DNA from: Rhizobium sp. TH135
GTDB taxonomy: Bacteria > Pseudomonadota > Alphaproteobacteria > Rhizobiales > Rhizobiaceae
DNA: 64,000 bases
Assembly: GCF_002855515.1 (NCBI RefSeq)
Contig: NZ_PKRP01000003.1
Location: 124,001 to 188,000, forward strand
Direction of reading: 5' to 3'
Part shown: piece after piece, positions 20,193 through 29,597 of the stretch
Layout of the letters: each line of letters opens with the position of its first letter
Numbering within the stretch: the first letter of the stretch is position 1
Translations under genes and position numbers: made by a program
The notes under the pieces: model-generated
The model's database searches: none
Seen by the model: only the letters and a program-made list of their open reading frames with translations
Told to the model about the DNA's origin: nothing

Positions 20193-21142
20193 CAGAAGAA
20201 CTTCGTCAGATCCATGCCGTCGTAAAGGCTTGCGACCTCGTCGGCATAGCCGTTGAACGGCAGGGTATCGATGCGCGCTCCGCCGAACAGGCCGTCGGCC
20301 TCGCCGATGCGTCGCTCGGTCGCCTGGCTCCAGCGCGGATGGTCGACGGCGGGATTGACGTTGGCATAGAAGCCGTATTCCGATGGCTGCAGCTTGTTCC
20401 AGGTCGATGGCGGCTCCTGCTCGGTGAGCGTGATCTTGACGATCGACTTGATGCCCTTGAAGCCGTATTTCCACGGTACGACGAGGCGGATCGGCGCGCC
20501 GTTCTGGTTCGGCAGCGTCTCGCCATAAAGCCCGGTTGCGAGGATCGCCAGCGGATGACGCGCTTCGTCCAGCCGCAAGCCCTCGACATAGGGCCATTCC
20601 AGCGCCTGGAAGATGCCGGCCTGTCCCTGCATCTCTTCAGGCCGCACGAGCGTTTCGAAGGCGACATACTTCGCAGACCCCAGTGGCTCCACCCGATCGA
20701 GCAGGGCCGAGATCGGGAAGCCGATCCACGGGATCACCATCGACCAGGCTTCCACGCAGCGCATCCGGTAGACGCGCTCTTCCATCGGGATTTCCTTCAT
20801 GATCGTCTCGATGTCGATCACCTGCGGCTTGGCAACCAGCCCGCCGACTTCGATCGTCCAGGGCCGAGTGGTCAGCGATCCCGCATTGCGCGCCGGATCT
20901 TCCTTGCTCGTGCCGAACTCGTAGAAATTGTTGTAGGTCGTCACATCTTCCTTGGAGGTCAGCTTCTCGTCGAGCTTGTAGATGCTCGGCTTGGCCGCCA
21001 GCGGAGCGGCAATTGCCGGTGCGCCCAGGCCGACCGCCGCAACCCCACCGGCCGCGACGCCCATGAACTGCCGCCGCCTCAGATAGAGCGACTTCGGGGT
21101 AATCTCGGAACTGGCAATCTTCGGCGGGTGGTAAATGGGCAT
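20192..21142 (-). CDS. msrP: Periplasmic methionine sulfoxide reductase catalytic subunit MsrP
   Basis: 316-residue molybdopterin-dependent enzyme exported by the Tat system: the twin-arginine motif RRRQFM is at residues 22-27, followed by a hydrophobic stretch and an Ala-x-Ala cleavage region at about 44-47. The Mo ligand is Cys129 in the conserved [14 protein letters not shown]. It reduces methionine sulfoxide in periplasmic proteins, taking electrons from MsrQ encoded directly downstream. Confidence 0.95.
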   Translation of the reverse strand: MPIYHPPKIASSEITPKSLYLRRRQFMGVAAGGVAAVGLGAPAIAAPLAAKPSIYKLDEKLTSKEDVTTYNNFYEFGTSKEDPARNAGSLTTRPWTIEVGGLVAKPQVIDIETIMKEIPMEERVYRMRCVEAWSMVIPWIGFPISALLDRVEPLGSAKYVAFETLVRPEEMQGQAGIFQALEWPYVEGLRLDEARHPLAILATGLYGETLPNQNGAPIRLVVPWKYGFKGIKSIVKITLTEQEPPSTWNKLQPSEYGFYANVNPAVDHPRWSQATERRIGEADGLFGGARIDTLPFNGYADEVASLYDGMDLTKFF

Positions 21143-21299
21143 GGCAGACCTCTTGAGGCTCTCTCTGTCTCTCTAGATAGAAGACGCAAGCATAGAGACC
21201 AGAGTTTCACCGCCGCGAAAAGAAGCAAGGCGGGAACAATTTCGTGTAGGTCTGTCGTCTCGGCAAGCTGTAAGAATCCGCTCGGTTCGCCGACAGCGG

Positions 21300-21905
21300 T
21301 CAGCCGCACCAGGTCTCTTTGTGGCCTTCCCAGCGATGGGCCAGTCCGCGCGCGATCAACGCGTCGCCCACCGAGCGTCCGTCCTGCAGCACCACGCGCA
21401 GCTTGCGGCCATACTGGTCCACGTCCCGCCGCTCCCGGCGCTCCATGGTGAGCCCCCCGGCATTCAGGCTGTTAAGCAGCGCCACCTGTGCCTCGAGCCC
21501 GAGCGTGCGTTCCCGCTCGCATTCCGGGCGCCCGATCTCCGGCGTGTTGATATCAGAGATCCGATATTTCACTGCCCGGTACCAGAAGGTGTCGCCATCG
21601 ACGACGCAATTGACCCGCTGCGCGCCCGAGCAGGTGACGAAGCGCCCCTCGATCGGCTCGGGATGCGGCTCCACGGCGCCGGTGATGCTGTAATCGATCA
21701 ATTTGTTGCCTGCTGGCACAACAAGGTAGGAATAGGGAAGTTTATCGAAATGAATGACGGCGAGTGCGGCGAGGCCGGCATAGAGAAAGACGCGGCGCAG
21801 TTGGTAGAGCGTCTTGAACGGGCTCCAGCGCGGCGCAGGCTCGGGATTGAGCTTCTGGCGGGCATCTTTCAACAGGATCACGCGGGCGGGTTTCCGGGTC
21901 ATCAT
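21300..21905 (-). CDS. Thermonuclease (SNase-like) family protein with N-terminal membrane anchor
   Basis: 201-residue protein. A hydrophobic segment at about residues 37-54 (RVFLYAGLAALAVIHF) suggests membrane anchoring or export. The staphylococcal-nuclease-like domain follows with CVVDGDTFWYRAVKYRISDI, NTPEI, a Glu-rich helix (EAQVALLNSL) and YGRKLRVVLQDGRSVGDALI, the usual order of active-site elements. AAGGAGG lies just before two adjacent ATGs (21905 and 21902); either could be used. It stands alone downstream of ilvD in divergent orientation. Confidence 0.8.
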   Translation of the reverse strand: MMTRKPARVILLKDARQKLNPEPAPRWSPFKTLYQLRRVFLYAGLAALAVIHFDKLPYSYLVVPAGNKLIDYSITGAVEPHPEPIEGRFVTCSGAQRVNCVVDGDTFWYRAVKYRISDINTPEIGRPECERERTLGLEAQVALLNSLNAGGLTMERRERRDVDQYGRKLRVVLQDGRSVGDALIARGLAHRWEGHKETWCG

Positions 21906-22134
21906 GACGCCTCCTTCCGCGGTAAACTCTAATAAACACATCTTGCCGCAGGCTTAAGCCGATCACTCAAATGCGAACGAAGTCGCACGCTCCGTGACCG
22001 CCAGGCGTACCGATTTGCCATTCGATGCTAGTGACAGGTGAGGGCGCATGGCTTAGATCAGTTCCAAAATGGCTGCCTTGCCTTGGCGCCCGGGGTGCAG
22101 GCATGGCGGCGAACAAGCCATCGAGGTGACACCC

Positions 22135-23970
22135 ATGCCCGTCTATCGTTCGAGAACCACCACCCACGGCCGCAACATGGCCGGCGCCCGCGGTCTGTGG
22201 CGCGCCACCGGCATGAAGGACGGCGATTTCGGCAAGCCGATCATCGCGGTCGTCAACTCCTTCACCCAGTTCGTGCCAGGCCACGTCCACCTGAAGGATC
22301 TCGGCCAGCTCGTTGCCCGCGAAATCGAGGCGGCCGGCGGCGTGGCGAAGGAGTTCAACACCATCGCCGTCGATGACGGCATCGCCATGGGCCATGACGG
22401 CATGCTGTATTCGCTGCCGTCGCGCGAGATCATCTCCGACTCGGTCGAATACATGGTCAATGCGCACTGCGCCGACGCCATGGTCTGTATCTCGAACTGC
22501 GACAAGATCACCCCCGGCATGCTGTCCGCTGCCATGCGCCTCAACATCCCCGCGGTCTTCGTCTCCGGCGGCCCGATGGAAGCCGGCAAGGCGATCCTGC
22601 AGGGCCGCAAGGTCGCACTCGACCTGGTCGACGCCATGGTTGCCGCGGCCGACGACAAGATTTCCGATGCCGATGTCGATGAGATCGAAAAAGCCGCCTG
22701 TCCGACATGCGGCTCCTGCTCGGGCATGTTCACTGCCAACTCGATGAACTGCCTGACCGAGGCCCTCGGCCTCTCGCTGCCCGGCAACGGCTCGACGCTC
22801 GCAACTCATGCCGACCGTAAGCGCCTCTTCGTCGAAGCGGGCCACCTGATCGTCGACATCACCCGCCGCTACTACGAGCAGGACGACGGAAGCGTTCTGC
22901 CGCGCAACGTGGCCTCAAAGGCAGCGTTCGAAAACGCCATGGCGCTCGACATTGCGATGGGCGGCTCGACCAACACGGTTCTGCACATCCTGGCCGCTGC
23001 CCATGAAGGCGGCATCGACTTCACCATGGACGATATCGACCGCCTGTCCCGCAAGGTGCCCTGCCTGTCGAAAGTGGCACCCGCCAAGCAGGACGTGCAC
23101 ATGGAAGACGTCCACCGCGCCGGCGGCATCATGCGCATCCTCGGTGAACTCGACCGCGGTGGCCTGATCAACCGGGATTGCCCGACCGTGCATGCCGAGA
23201 CGCTCGGCCATGCAATCGACCGCTGGGACATCACCCGCACCAATTCCGAAACCGTGCGTGAATTCTTCAAGGCCGCTCCGGGCGGTGTCCGCACCACCCA
23301 GGCCTTTTCGCAGTCCTCACGCTGGGAAGACCTCGACACCGACGGCGAAAAGGGCGTCATCCGTTCCGTCGAACATCCCTTCTCCAAGGATGGTGGTCTG
23401 GCGGTCCTCAAGGGCAACATCGCGCTCGACGGCTGCATCGTGAAGACCGCCGGCGTCGATGAGAGCATCCTGAAGTTCTCCGGCCCGGCCCGCGTCTTCG
23501 AAAGCCAGGACGCAGCCGTCAAGGCGATCCTGTCGAACCACATCGTTGCCGGCGACGTTGTCGTCATCCGCTACGAAGGCCCGAAGGGCGGCCCGGGCAT
23601 GCAGGAAATGCTCTATCCGACGAGTTATCTGAAGTCGAAGGGCCTCGGAAAGGTCTGCGCGCTGATCACCGACGGCCGCTTCTCCGGCGGCACCTCCGGC
23701 CTCTCGATCGGCCATGCCTCGCCGGAAGCAGCCCAGGGCGGCGCTATCGGCCTCGTTCGCGAAGGCGACCTGATCGACATCGATATCCCGAACCGCACGA
23801 TCAACCTCGTCGTCGACCCGGCCGAGCTGGAGCGCCGCCGCGTTGAACAGGATGCCAAGGGTTGGTTCCCGGAAGAAAAGCGCAAGCGCAACGTCACGAC
23901 GGCGCTGAAGGCCTACGCCGCCTTCGCCTCGTCCGCCGACAAGGGCGCGGTGCGCCAGCTGCCGGAGTGA
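22135..23970 (+). CDS. ilvD: Dihydroxy-acid dehydratase
   Basis: 611-residue enzyme that dehydrates 2,3-dihydroxy-isovalerate and its methylvalerate homologue in branched-chain amino acid synthesis. It is very close to the E. coli type enzyme. The Fe-S cluster and Mg sites are visible: [12 protein letters not shown] at about residues 118-129 (Cys122, Lys124) and [17 protein letters not shown] at 189-205. The ATG at 22135 follows GAGGTGA and matches the family N-terminus [20 protein letters not shown]; the 22-codon upstream extension is rejected. A strong terminator follows. Confidence 0.97.
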   Translation: MPVYRSRTTTHGRNMAGARGLWRATGMKDGDFGKPIIAVVNSFTQFVPGHVHLKDLGQLVAREIEAAGGVAKEFNTIAVDDGIAMGHDGMLYSLPSREIISDSVEYMVNAHCADAMVCISNCDKITPGMLSAAMRLNIPAVFVSGGPMEAGKAILQGRKVALDLVDAMVAAADDKISDADVDEIEKAACPTCGSCSGMFTANSMNCLTEALGLSLPGNGSTLATHADRKRLFVEAGHLIVDITRRYYEQDDGSVLPRNVASKAAFENAMALDIAMGGSTNTVLHILAAAHEGGIDFTMDDIDRLSRKVPCLSKVAPAKQDVHMEDVHRAGGIMRILGELDRGGLINRDCPTVHAETLGHAIDRWDITRTNSETVREFFKAAPGGVRTTQAFSQSSRWEDLDTDGEKGVIRSVEHPFSKDGGLAVLKGNIALDGCIVKTAGVDESILKFSGPARVFESQDAAVKAILSNHIVAGDVVVIRYEGPKGGPGMQEMLYPTSYLKSKGLGKVCALITDGRFSGGTSGLSIGHASPEAAQGGAIGLVREGDLIDIDIPNRTINLVVDPAELERRRVEQDAKGWFPEEKRKRNVTTALKAYAAFASSADKGAVRQLPE

Positions 23971-23990
23971 GCCACTCGATATCCGATTTG

Positions 23991-24020
23991 AAACCGCTGC
24001 CCCCGGGCGGCGGTTTTTTT
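23991..24020 (+). terminator. Rho-independent terminator after ilvD
   Basis: AAACCGC (23991-23997) pairs with GCGGTTT (24010-24016), extended inside by GCCC/GGGC pairs, and a run of seven T follows. It also sits at the 3' end of the convergent LysR gene. Confidence 0.9.
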
Positions 24021-24984
24021 ATGGGGTAGGGGATGCTTTGGTCGGGCCGACCTGGGCTGCTCCATCCCAGTATGGCGGGGTCCCGATCCGCTCGAACAGA
24101 TACTCGCGGAATGACAGGACCTTGAAGGAGCGCAGGCGATTCTCCGCATGGATCACGTGGATATCGTGCACCACTGTATCGACCGCAGCCACATGGTCCT
24201 GCATCACCGCCTCCAGACGACCGGCTTGCAGATGGTCATGCAGCAACCAAGTCGGGAACAGCACCAGTCCCTGATGCTGCAACGCTGCCTCCACGAGGCT
24301 CTCGGCATTGTTGCTGGTCAGGTTTCCATGAACCTCATGATTGCGAAAATCCGATGTGCTGTCGCGGAAGTGCCATCGCTCCCGTCCGCCCATCCCCTTG
24401 TAGAGCAGGCAGTTGTGTCGCTCCAAATCCTCCGGGGAACCGGGCCTTCCGCGGGAATCGAGATAGGTGGGAGACCCACAGACGACATAGCGCTGCGCCG
24501 CGAGTTTGCGGGCGGTCAAGCTCGAATCCTTGAGCACGCCGATCCGCAGCGTCACGTCCATGCCCTCGGCCACGGGATCGACGACCGCATCGGTTAGCGT
24601 CAACTCCACCTCGACCTGCGGAAATCGGGCCTGATAGCCGGCGAGCAAGGGAGCGATATGTCGCCGGCCGAAGGCGACCGGTGCGTTGATGCGCAACAGG
24701 CCACGCGGTTCGGTGGCAGCCCCGGCCACCTGGTCGGTGGCAATATCGAGTGCAGCAAGAGCATCGCGGACTTCGCTCAGATAGGCGACGCCCGTGTCCG
24801 TCAAAGTCACGGCGCGCGTATGACGATAAAGCAATTTCTGCCCGAGCGCCTGTTCGAGTCCCTGGATGTGCCGCGAGACCGAGGACGGTGGCAGGCCCCG
24901 TCGTTTGGCGGTCGCAGTGAAGCTGCCGGTCGCCGCGACCTCGATGAAGAGACGGAGCGCTAGCAAGGTTATATCATTGCTCAT
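24019..24984 (-). CDS. LysR family transcriptional regulator
   Basis: 321 residues. The N-terminal winged helix-turn-helix (residues 3-62, LRLFIEVAATGSFTATAKRR with GLPPSSVSRHIQGLEQALGQ) is followed by a LysR substrate-binding domain of the CrgA/DsdC-like group. It is divergent from the two YdcZ-like genes with 87 bases between starts, so it probably controls them. That gap contains ATTG and CAAT half-sites around 25011-25033 that could be part of the operator. The effector is unknown. Confidence 0.92.
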   Translation of the reverse strand: MSNDITLLALRLFIEVAATGSFTATAKRRGLPPSSVSRHIQGLEQALGQKLLYRHTRAVTLTDTGVAYLSEVRDALAALDIATDQVAGAATEPRGLLRINAPVAFGRRHIAPLLAGYQARFPQVEVELTLTDAVVDPVAEGMDVTLRIGVLKDSSLTARKLAAQRYVVCGSPTYLDSRGRPGSPEDLERHNCLLYKGMGGRERWHFRDSTSDFRNHEVHGNLTSNNAESLVEAALQHQGLVLFPTWLLHDHLQAGRLEAVMQDHVAAVDTVVHDIHVIHAENRLRSFKVLSFREYLFERIGTPPYWDGAAQVGPTKASPTP

Positions 24985-25071
24985 AGGGCAATTATCTTTT
25001 GAGATTTGGTATTGTTGTTGTCATCATGGCAATAGCTTAGATCGACACCCTTGAACAGCATGGGGTGCCGA

Positions 25072-25506
25072 ATGGGCCAAATAGCAATTTTAATGTTGGT
25101 GGTGGTGTCGGGAATGGGGCTATCCGTCGAGGCGGGCCTGCTCGGTCCACTCGGCGAGGACGTCGGCCACATGGCCGCCACGCTGTCGATCTTTCTGGTC
25201 GGCGCCCTGCTTTTGTCTGTCGCTCTGGTCTTTGCACCCAAACGCAGCCTGTCGAACCTCATGGCCCAACCCCGCTGGTTGCTGACTGGCGGCATCCTCG
25301 GACCCGTCTATGTCATAGTTCTCACTCTCGCGACCCCGGTCATCGGCGTCGGTATCACGATGGTCGGCATCCTCTGCGGTCAGGTGGCGGCCAGCCTGGT
25401 GATCGATCATTTCGGGCTGTTCGGCACCCCGCGCCGACAGATGGACCGTTATCGCCTGTCCGCACTCGCCCTCATTCTCGTCGCACTCGGGATTCTCCAC
25501 TCATGA
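25072..25506 (+). CDS. YdcZ-type (DUF606) DMT superfamily transporter, first half-size subunit
   Basis: 144-residue protein with four or five membrane helices (for example ILMLVVVSGMGLSVEAGLLG and RWLLTGGILGPVYVIVLTLA). The family is a half-length member of the drug/metabolite transporter superfamily that probably dimerises. The ATG at 25072 follows GGGGTG; a TTG seven codons upstream is an alternative. Its stop overlaps the next gene by four bases, and both contain the IDHFG motif, showing internal duplication of the pair. Confidence 0.85.
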   Translation: MGQIAILMLVVVSGMGLSVEAGLLGPLGEDVGHMAATLSIFLVGALLLSVALVFAPKRSLSNLMAQPRWLLTGGILGPVYVIVLTLATPVIGVGITMVGILCGQVAASLVIDHFGLFGTPRRQMDRYRLSALALILVALGILHS

Positions 25507-25955
25507 CCTTCTTGCTTGCCGTAGTTCTCGCTCTGGGCGGAGGTGTCGCGCTCGCGTCCCAATCGTCGATCAACGGTCGCCTCGGCGATGCCGCGGGAGT
25601 TCTGGAAACCGCCTGGCTGACCTTCGTTCTCGGCGCCGCGATCTCATTCCTCTTGTACTTCTTCTTTGAACCACCCCATGCGATGACGCTGGTCACCGCG
25701 CCGAAATGGCAACTGATCGGCGCGCTCTTCGGGGTGGTCTACATTCTCGTCAGCGTGTTTGCGGTACCCCGAGTCGGAATAGCCGCAGCAACGGTTGCAG
25801 TCATCACCGGACAGTTGTCGATGAGCCTGCTGATTGACCATTTCGGCTGGTTGAACAATGCCGCGATCCCGCTCAGCCCCACCCGCTATCTTTCGATCGC
25901 ACTTCTGGCCGGCGCGATGGCACTGATCTATCTCGGCAATCGCCGAAGGGCCTGA
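25503..25955 (+). CDS. YdcZ-type (DUF606) DMT superfamily transporter, second half-size subunit
   Basis: 150-residue membrane protein, homologous to the gene before it: ALGGGVALASQSSINGRLGD, then KWQLIGALFGVVYILVSVFA and GQLSMSLLIDHFGWL. The start ATG (25503) overlaps the preceding stop (ATGA), so the pair is translationally coupled and probably forms a heterodimeric exporter. The substrate is unknown. No terminator is seen in the 60 bases before the convergent aldolase gene. Confidence 0.85.
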   Translation: MTFLLAVVLALGGGVALASQSSINGRLGDAAGVLETAWLTFVLGAAISFLLYFFFEPPHAMTLVTAPKWQLIGALFGVVYILVSVFAVPRVGIAAATVAVITGQLSMSLLIDHFGWLNNAAIPLSPTRYLSIALLAGAMALIYLGNRRRA

Positions 25956-26015
25956 CGATAACCATCGGCGACGGGAAGGAAATCCTCTTCGGTTGAGTCG
26001 GGTGCCGGCAAGCCT

Positions 26016-26780
26016 TCAATCCCGCCAGGAAGGATCTTCCTTATCCAGGCACGACTTCAAATACGCGAAATGCTTCTCCGCCATGCCGCGATAGGGGATC
26101 CACCCGTCCGACGTGCCCTGAGCGATCTCGTCCGACAGCACCGCCAGCGGCTTGCCGGTCGATAGTGCCAGCACCATCGTCTGCGCCGCTTTCTCGAAGA
26201 AGTAGAGGTCCTCAAAGGCATCCGCCACCGTCTCGCCGGCAACCGAGACACCGTGATTGCCCATGACCAGCACAGCCTTGCCGCGGATCATCTCCGCCAG
26301 GCGCTCGCCTTCTTCTGCCGCGTCGGCGATCCCGCCGAAGTCGAGGTCATAGCCGATCCGCCCGAAGAAACGCGCCGTGTTGTTGTCGAGCGGCAGAAGC
26401 GCCGGGTCTTTCAGGCAGGAGAGCGCCACTGCATAGGGCGAGTGGCAATGCAGTATCACCCGCGCCTCCGGCAACATCCGGTGCAGCGTGCCATGCACGG
26501 TCCAAGCCGATGGGTCGGGGGCATTCGGCCGGTTCATCACATCGGGATCATCGGCATCGAGCAGCAGCAGATCGCTCGCCTTGACCGTAGCAAAATGCTG
26601 CCAGCGCGGATTGAGCAGGAATTTCCGCCCATTCGCCGAGACCGCTGCGCTGAAATGATTGCCGACCGACTCGCTCCAGCCGAAGCGATGGCAAAGCCTG
26701 AAGGCAGCGGCAAGATCCTGACGCAGCGTGGTCAGCGCCGCATCGTCGAGCATATCGTTTCTGGAAGCCGCGATGTTCAT
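26016..26780 (-). CDS. Class II aldolase/adducin domain protein
   Basis: 254 residues. The fold is that of fuculose-1-phosphate aldolase and ribulose-5-phosphate 4-epimerase: NHFSAAVSANGRKFLLNPR near residue 41, metal-binding HCHS at about 111-114, and a further histidine in VMGNHGVSVAG. The substrate cannot be told. The start overlaps the stop of the upstream dioxygenase gene (ATGA), so the two belong to one operon and probably one catabolic route. Confidence 0.88.
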   Translation of the reverse strand: MNIAASRNDMLDDAALTTLRQDLAAAFRLCHRFGWSESVGNHFSAAVSANGRKFLLNPRWQHFATVKASDLLLLDADDPDVMNRPNAPDPSAWTVHGTLHRMLPEARVILHCHSPYAVALSCLKDPALLPLDNNTARFFGRIGYDLDFGGIADAAEEGERLAEMIRGKAVLVMGNHGVSVAGETVADAFEDLYFFEKAAQTMVLALSTGKPLAVLSDEIAQGTSDGWIPYRGMAEKHFAYLKSCLDKEDPSWRD

Positions 26781-27913
26781 GCCTTGAACCGTCCTTCCGT
26801 CGTCAGCGCCCGATAGGTCGAGCGCATTTCTTCGCGATCGGCATAGCAGCCGCGCAGATAGCGGTCGCCGCTGGTGGCCGAATAGGCCATGCGGCCATGC
26901 ACGATGCGATGGTTGTCGAACACCATGCATTCCCCGGCCTTCATCAGGAAGCGCATCATGAACTTGTCGTCCTGCAGCATCTTCCCGAAGCGGCAGAAGG
27001 CCGGATAATAGTCGTCGAGCACGGTCTGCGGCAGGTCGAACAGATCGGCCATATGCTGGCTGATCGTGAGGCCGGATACCTCGCCATGTTTGTCGAGCTC
27101 GATCACCCGCTGCCGCGAGCGCATGTCATAGGTGTCGTGTTCGCAGAAGAAGGGAATGTCGATCTCCGACAAGAGCTTGAAGCCCTCAGGATCGATCTCC
27201 CGGAAGGCGTTCGCGACAGCCACGCCGTCCGAATAGATGCTCATGCCGCCCTCGACGGTATTGGCCCGGCAATGCAGGAACTGGATGCCCGGCGCATGTT
27301 CTTCCGCCGGCGTATCGGTATGCAGCTCCAGCGCCTTCGCCGTATAGGCCGTGTTGGTCGGGTTGATATGCGTCTTCACGTCGAAATATTCGCCGAAGAA
27401 GGTCGGACGCACATGCCCCATCAGCTTGACGGTTTCGGTCAGCCCTTCGTTGCTGTCGGGCATGTCCGTCACGATCGTCAGCCCCTCGACGATCATCGCC
27501 TCCAGCCATTCCGCCACCTTCTTCGGATCACGCATCAGTTCAGGCTGTGAGAAGCGCGGGATCTCGGGATAGTGGTCGCTGAACCACGCCTTGCGCGGCA
27601 GATCGGCGGGGTCGGGCCGATGTTTACCCTCGGTATAGAGCGCCAGCAGCGACAGCGGATAGCGCGACACATGGTTCTCGCCCGCCCAGCGGATCACGAG
27701 GCTCCCGTCCTCGATCTCGGCACTGGCAGCGCGCGGTGCAGCCGACAGATGGAAGATGTCGAAGCTGCGCTCGCGCGTCGTGCTGTCGAAGGAGGAGGGG
27801 CAATTGTCGCGCAGCCAGTAGTAATTGAAATAAGCCTGCCCACCCTCGGCAAGCGGCAGATGAAGCCCCTTGTCAGCCAGCGTGACGGCCCCGGTCGCAA
27901 CATGCATATTCAT
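26777..27913 (-). CDS. 2-oxoglutarate/Fe(II)-dependent dioxygenase, gamma-butyrobetaine hydroxylase-like (TauD/TfdA family)
   Basis: 378 residues. An N-terminal DUF971-like part (YYWLRDNCPSSFDSTTRERS, about residues 31-50) precedes a TauD/TfdA domain with the iron-binding facial triad His198-x-Asp200 (LHTDTPAEEHAPG) and distal His339 in NHRIVHGR, whose Arg341 should bind 2-oxoglutarate. This two-part layout is that of gamma-butyrobetaine and trimethyllysine hydroxylases of carnitine synthesis. Start ATG at 27913 follows AAGGAAACGAGCG. It is the first gene of an operon with the class II aldolase and is divergent from a LysR gene. Confidence 0.88.
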   Translation of the reverse strand: MNMHVATGAVTLADKGLHLPLAEGGQAYFNYYWLRDNCPSSFDSTTRERSFDIFHLSAAPRAASAEIEDGSLVIRWAGENHVSRYPLSLLALYTEGKHRPDPADLPRKAWFSDHYPEIPRFSQPELMRDPKKVAEWLEAMIVEGLTIVTDMPDSNEGLTETVKLMGHVRPTFFGEYFDVKTHINPTNTAYTAKALELHTDTPAEEHAPGIQFLHCRANTVEGGMSIYSDGVAVANAFREIDPEGFKLLSEIDIPFFCEHDTYDMRSRQRVIELDKHGEVSGLTISQHMADLFDLPQTVLDDYYPAFCRFGKMLQDDKFMMRFLMKAGECMVFDNHRIVHGRMAYSATSGDRYLRGCYADREEMRSTYRALTTEGRFKA

Positions 27914-28001
27914 CGCTCGTTTCCTTAAGTCTGGACAGCGGAAGAGAAGATCGGATTTGACGATCATCATCCGACTTTGCAGGCGAAGCCAGAGCGATTA
28001 T

Positions 28002-28019
28002 GCTTATACTGAGTTAAGC
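28002..28019. promoter_or_regulatory. Dyad in the divergent dioxygenase/LysR promoter region
   Basis: GCTTA (28002-28006) and TAAGC (28015-28019) form an inverted repeat with eight bases between, directly upstream of the LysR Shine-Dalgarno. This has the size of a LysR recognition dyad and could mediate autorepression and control of the divergent operon. Support is symmetry and position only. Confidence 0.35.
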
Positions 28020-28030
28020 TGGAGGTTAAG

Positions 28031-28957
28031 TTGAGCCGTCTGCCGCCCTTGCGCCTTCTAACCACGTTCGAAGCCGTCGCCCGGCTCGGCTCAATGCGCG
28101 AGGCCGCAACCGCCCTGAACGTCACCCAGCCCGCCGTCACCCAGGCCCTCAAAGCCCTGGAAGACCATGTCGGCGCCGTCCTGATCGACCGCTCGACCCG
28201 GCCGGCAAGGCTCACCGAACCCGGCCAGCAGCTTGCCCGCGCCACCCGCGACGGCCTCGATCTCATCGCCGACACCATCGAAGAAATCCGCACCAGCACC
28301 GGCCTCGAAGACCAGCGCCTCACCGTCGCCTGCACCATGGGCCTCGCCACCCACTGGCTGATGCCGCGCCTCAGCGATTTCTATGCCCGCCAATCCGGCT
28401 TCTTCGTCAACGTTCAGGTCCCGCCCACCGACCTGCCGCAGATGTGGCCCGGCACCGATCTCGTCCTGCGCTACGGGCGCGGCACCTGGACCGACGGTGA
28501 GACGCTCCGCCTCTTCCACGAGACCGTCTGCCCCGTCGGCCGCCCCGCCTTGGTCGAAAACTTACTTGCAAGAGGCGAGGGGCTGGACGCGGCCCCGCTG
28601 ATCCATGTCCGCACCGTCGAGGCGCGCCATTGGGAAGGCTGGACCGACTATCTTGCCCGTCGCGACCTGCCCAAGCCGCGCGGCCCGTCCCACATCTTCG
28701 ACAACTACGTCCAAGCCGTCCAGGCAGCCCTCGACGGCCGCGGTCTGATGCTCGGCTGGCGATCCATCACCGACACCCTCGTCGCCGACGGCAGTCTGAA
28801 ATCCTGGCCCAATGGCGCCCTCAACCTCGGCACCGCCTATTTCGCCACCGTGGCGCCGCCGGCGGCAAAGCGCCCGGCAGTCAGGGCTTTTGTGGCATGG
28901 TTGGGGGAGGGGGCGGAGAGTTCTTTGGCGGCGACTGATCAGCCCCGCCGCCTCTGA
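28031..28957 (+). CDS. LysR family transcriptional regulator (GcvA-like)
   Basis: 308 residues, with the N-terminal motif SRLPPLRLLTTFEAVARLGS and helix-turn-helix AATALNVTQPAVTQALKALE, typical of the GcvA/AmpR-like group, then a substrate-binding domain. The start is a TTG at 28031, five bases after a strong GGAGG; no ATG fits better. It is divergent from the dioxygenase-aldolase operon and is its likely regulator. Confidence 0.92.
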   Translation: MSRLPPLRLLTTFEAVARLGSMREAATALNVTQPAVTQALKALEDHVGAVLIDRSTRPARLTEPGQQLARATRDGLDLIADTIEEIRTSTGLEDQRLTVACTMGLATHWLMPRLSDFYARQSGFFVNVQVPPTDLPQMWPGTDLVLRYGRGTWTDGETLRLFHETVCPVGRPALVENLLARGEGLDAAPLIHVRTVEARHWEGWTDYLARRDLPKPRGPSHIFDNYVQAVQAALDGRGLMLGWRSITDTLVADGSLKSWPNGALNLGTAYFATVAPPAAKRPAVRAFVAWLGEGAESSLAATDQPRRL

Positions 28958-29099
28958 CGGTGCGTTCGCAACGTTTTGCGAATGGAGAGGCGAGGCCGAT
29001 GCCGAGGCCTTCAAGGATCTGTAAATTCTATGTGCAAAAGCGTCGCTAAATAGGCAATTAGGTGAATGCCTATGCGCTGGAAGCTGCTCGACCCAGGCG

Positions 29100-29465
29100 T
29101 CACTTCGGCCGCTGAAGTCCTTCGTAAATGCTGGTGAGCTCCGCCATGCGCACGGCATAAGCCGCAGCGATGCAGTCGAGATTACCCTGGCATTCGCCGC
29201 GCTGCCCCAGCCACTTGATCTGCTGGTCCTGCATATCGCCTCTCGCCCCCATGGCGAGCAGGCCGGAGAGCAGGTCGAAGGTCGTGACCATCTTCACGTC
29301 CATGTCGTTCAACTGCGGGTTTTGGCAAATCGCCTGCTCGTCAGCTGCGAGATCCGGCTTTCTGCAATCGAAACTAGCGGCACTGGCCGGCTGTGCACCG
29401 GCGAGAAGCGGTGCTGCAAGCAGCGCAAAGACAAGGCCGCGCGCGGCGGCTTGGGTGTCGGGCAT
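29100..29465 (-). CDS. Secreted LprI/DUF1311-type protein
   Basis: 121 residues with a signal peptide (about 1-29, ending QPASAAS). The mature part starts SFDCRKPDLAADEQAICQNP, the cysteine pattern of the lysozyme-inhibitor LprI-like N-terminal/DUF1311 family, and has two more cysteines (ECQGNLDC), so two disulfides are likely in the periplasm. The function in this organism is not established. AGGAGG lies six bases before the ATG. Confidence 0.82.
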   Translation of the reverse strand: MPDTQAAARGLVFALLAAPLLAGAQPASAASFDCRKPDLAADEQAICQNPQLNDMDVKMVTTFDLLSGLLAMGARGDMQDQQIKWLGQRGECQGNLDCIAAAYAVRMAELTSIYEGLQRPK

Positions 29466-29597
29466 TGAAACCTCCTCTTTGAGTGCAATTTAGCCGGTGA
29501 ACGTCGGTCCTCGGGCCATCGTTCCATGCAGTCGGCGCAGGTCAGGCCTCACGATACGGTGAGCTGCTATAATCGCGCATTTGATCTTTAGGCCACC

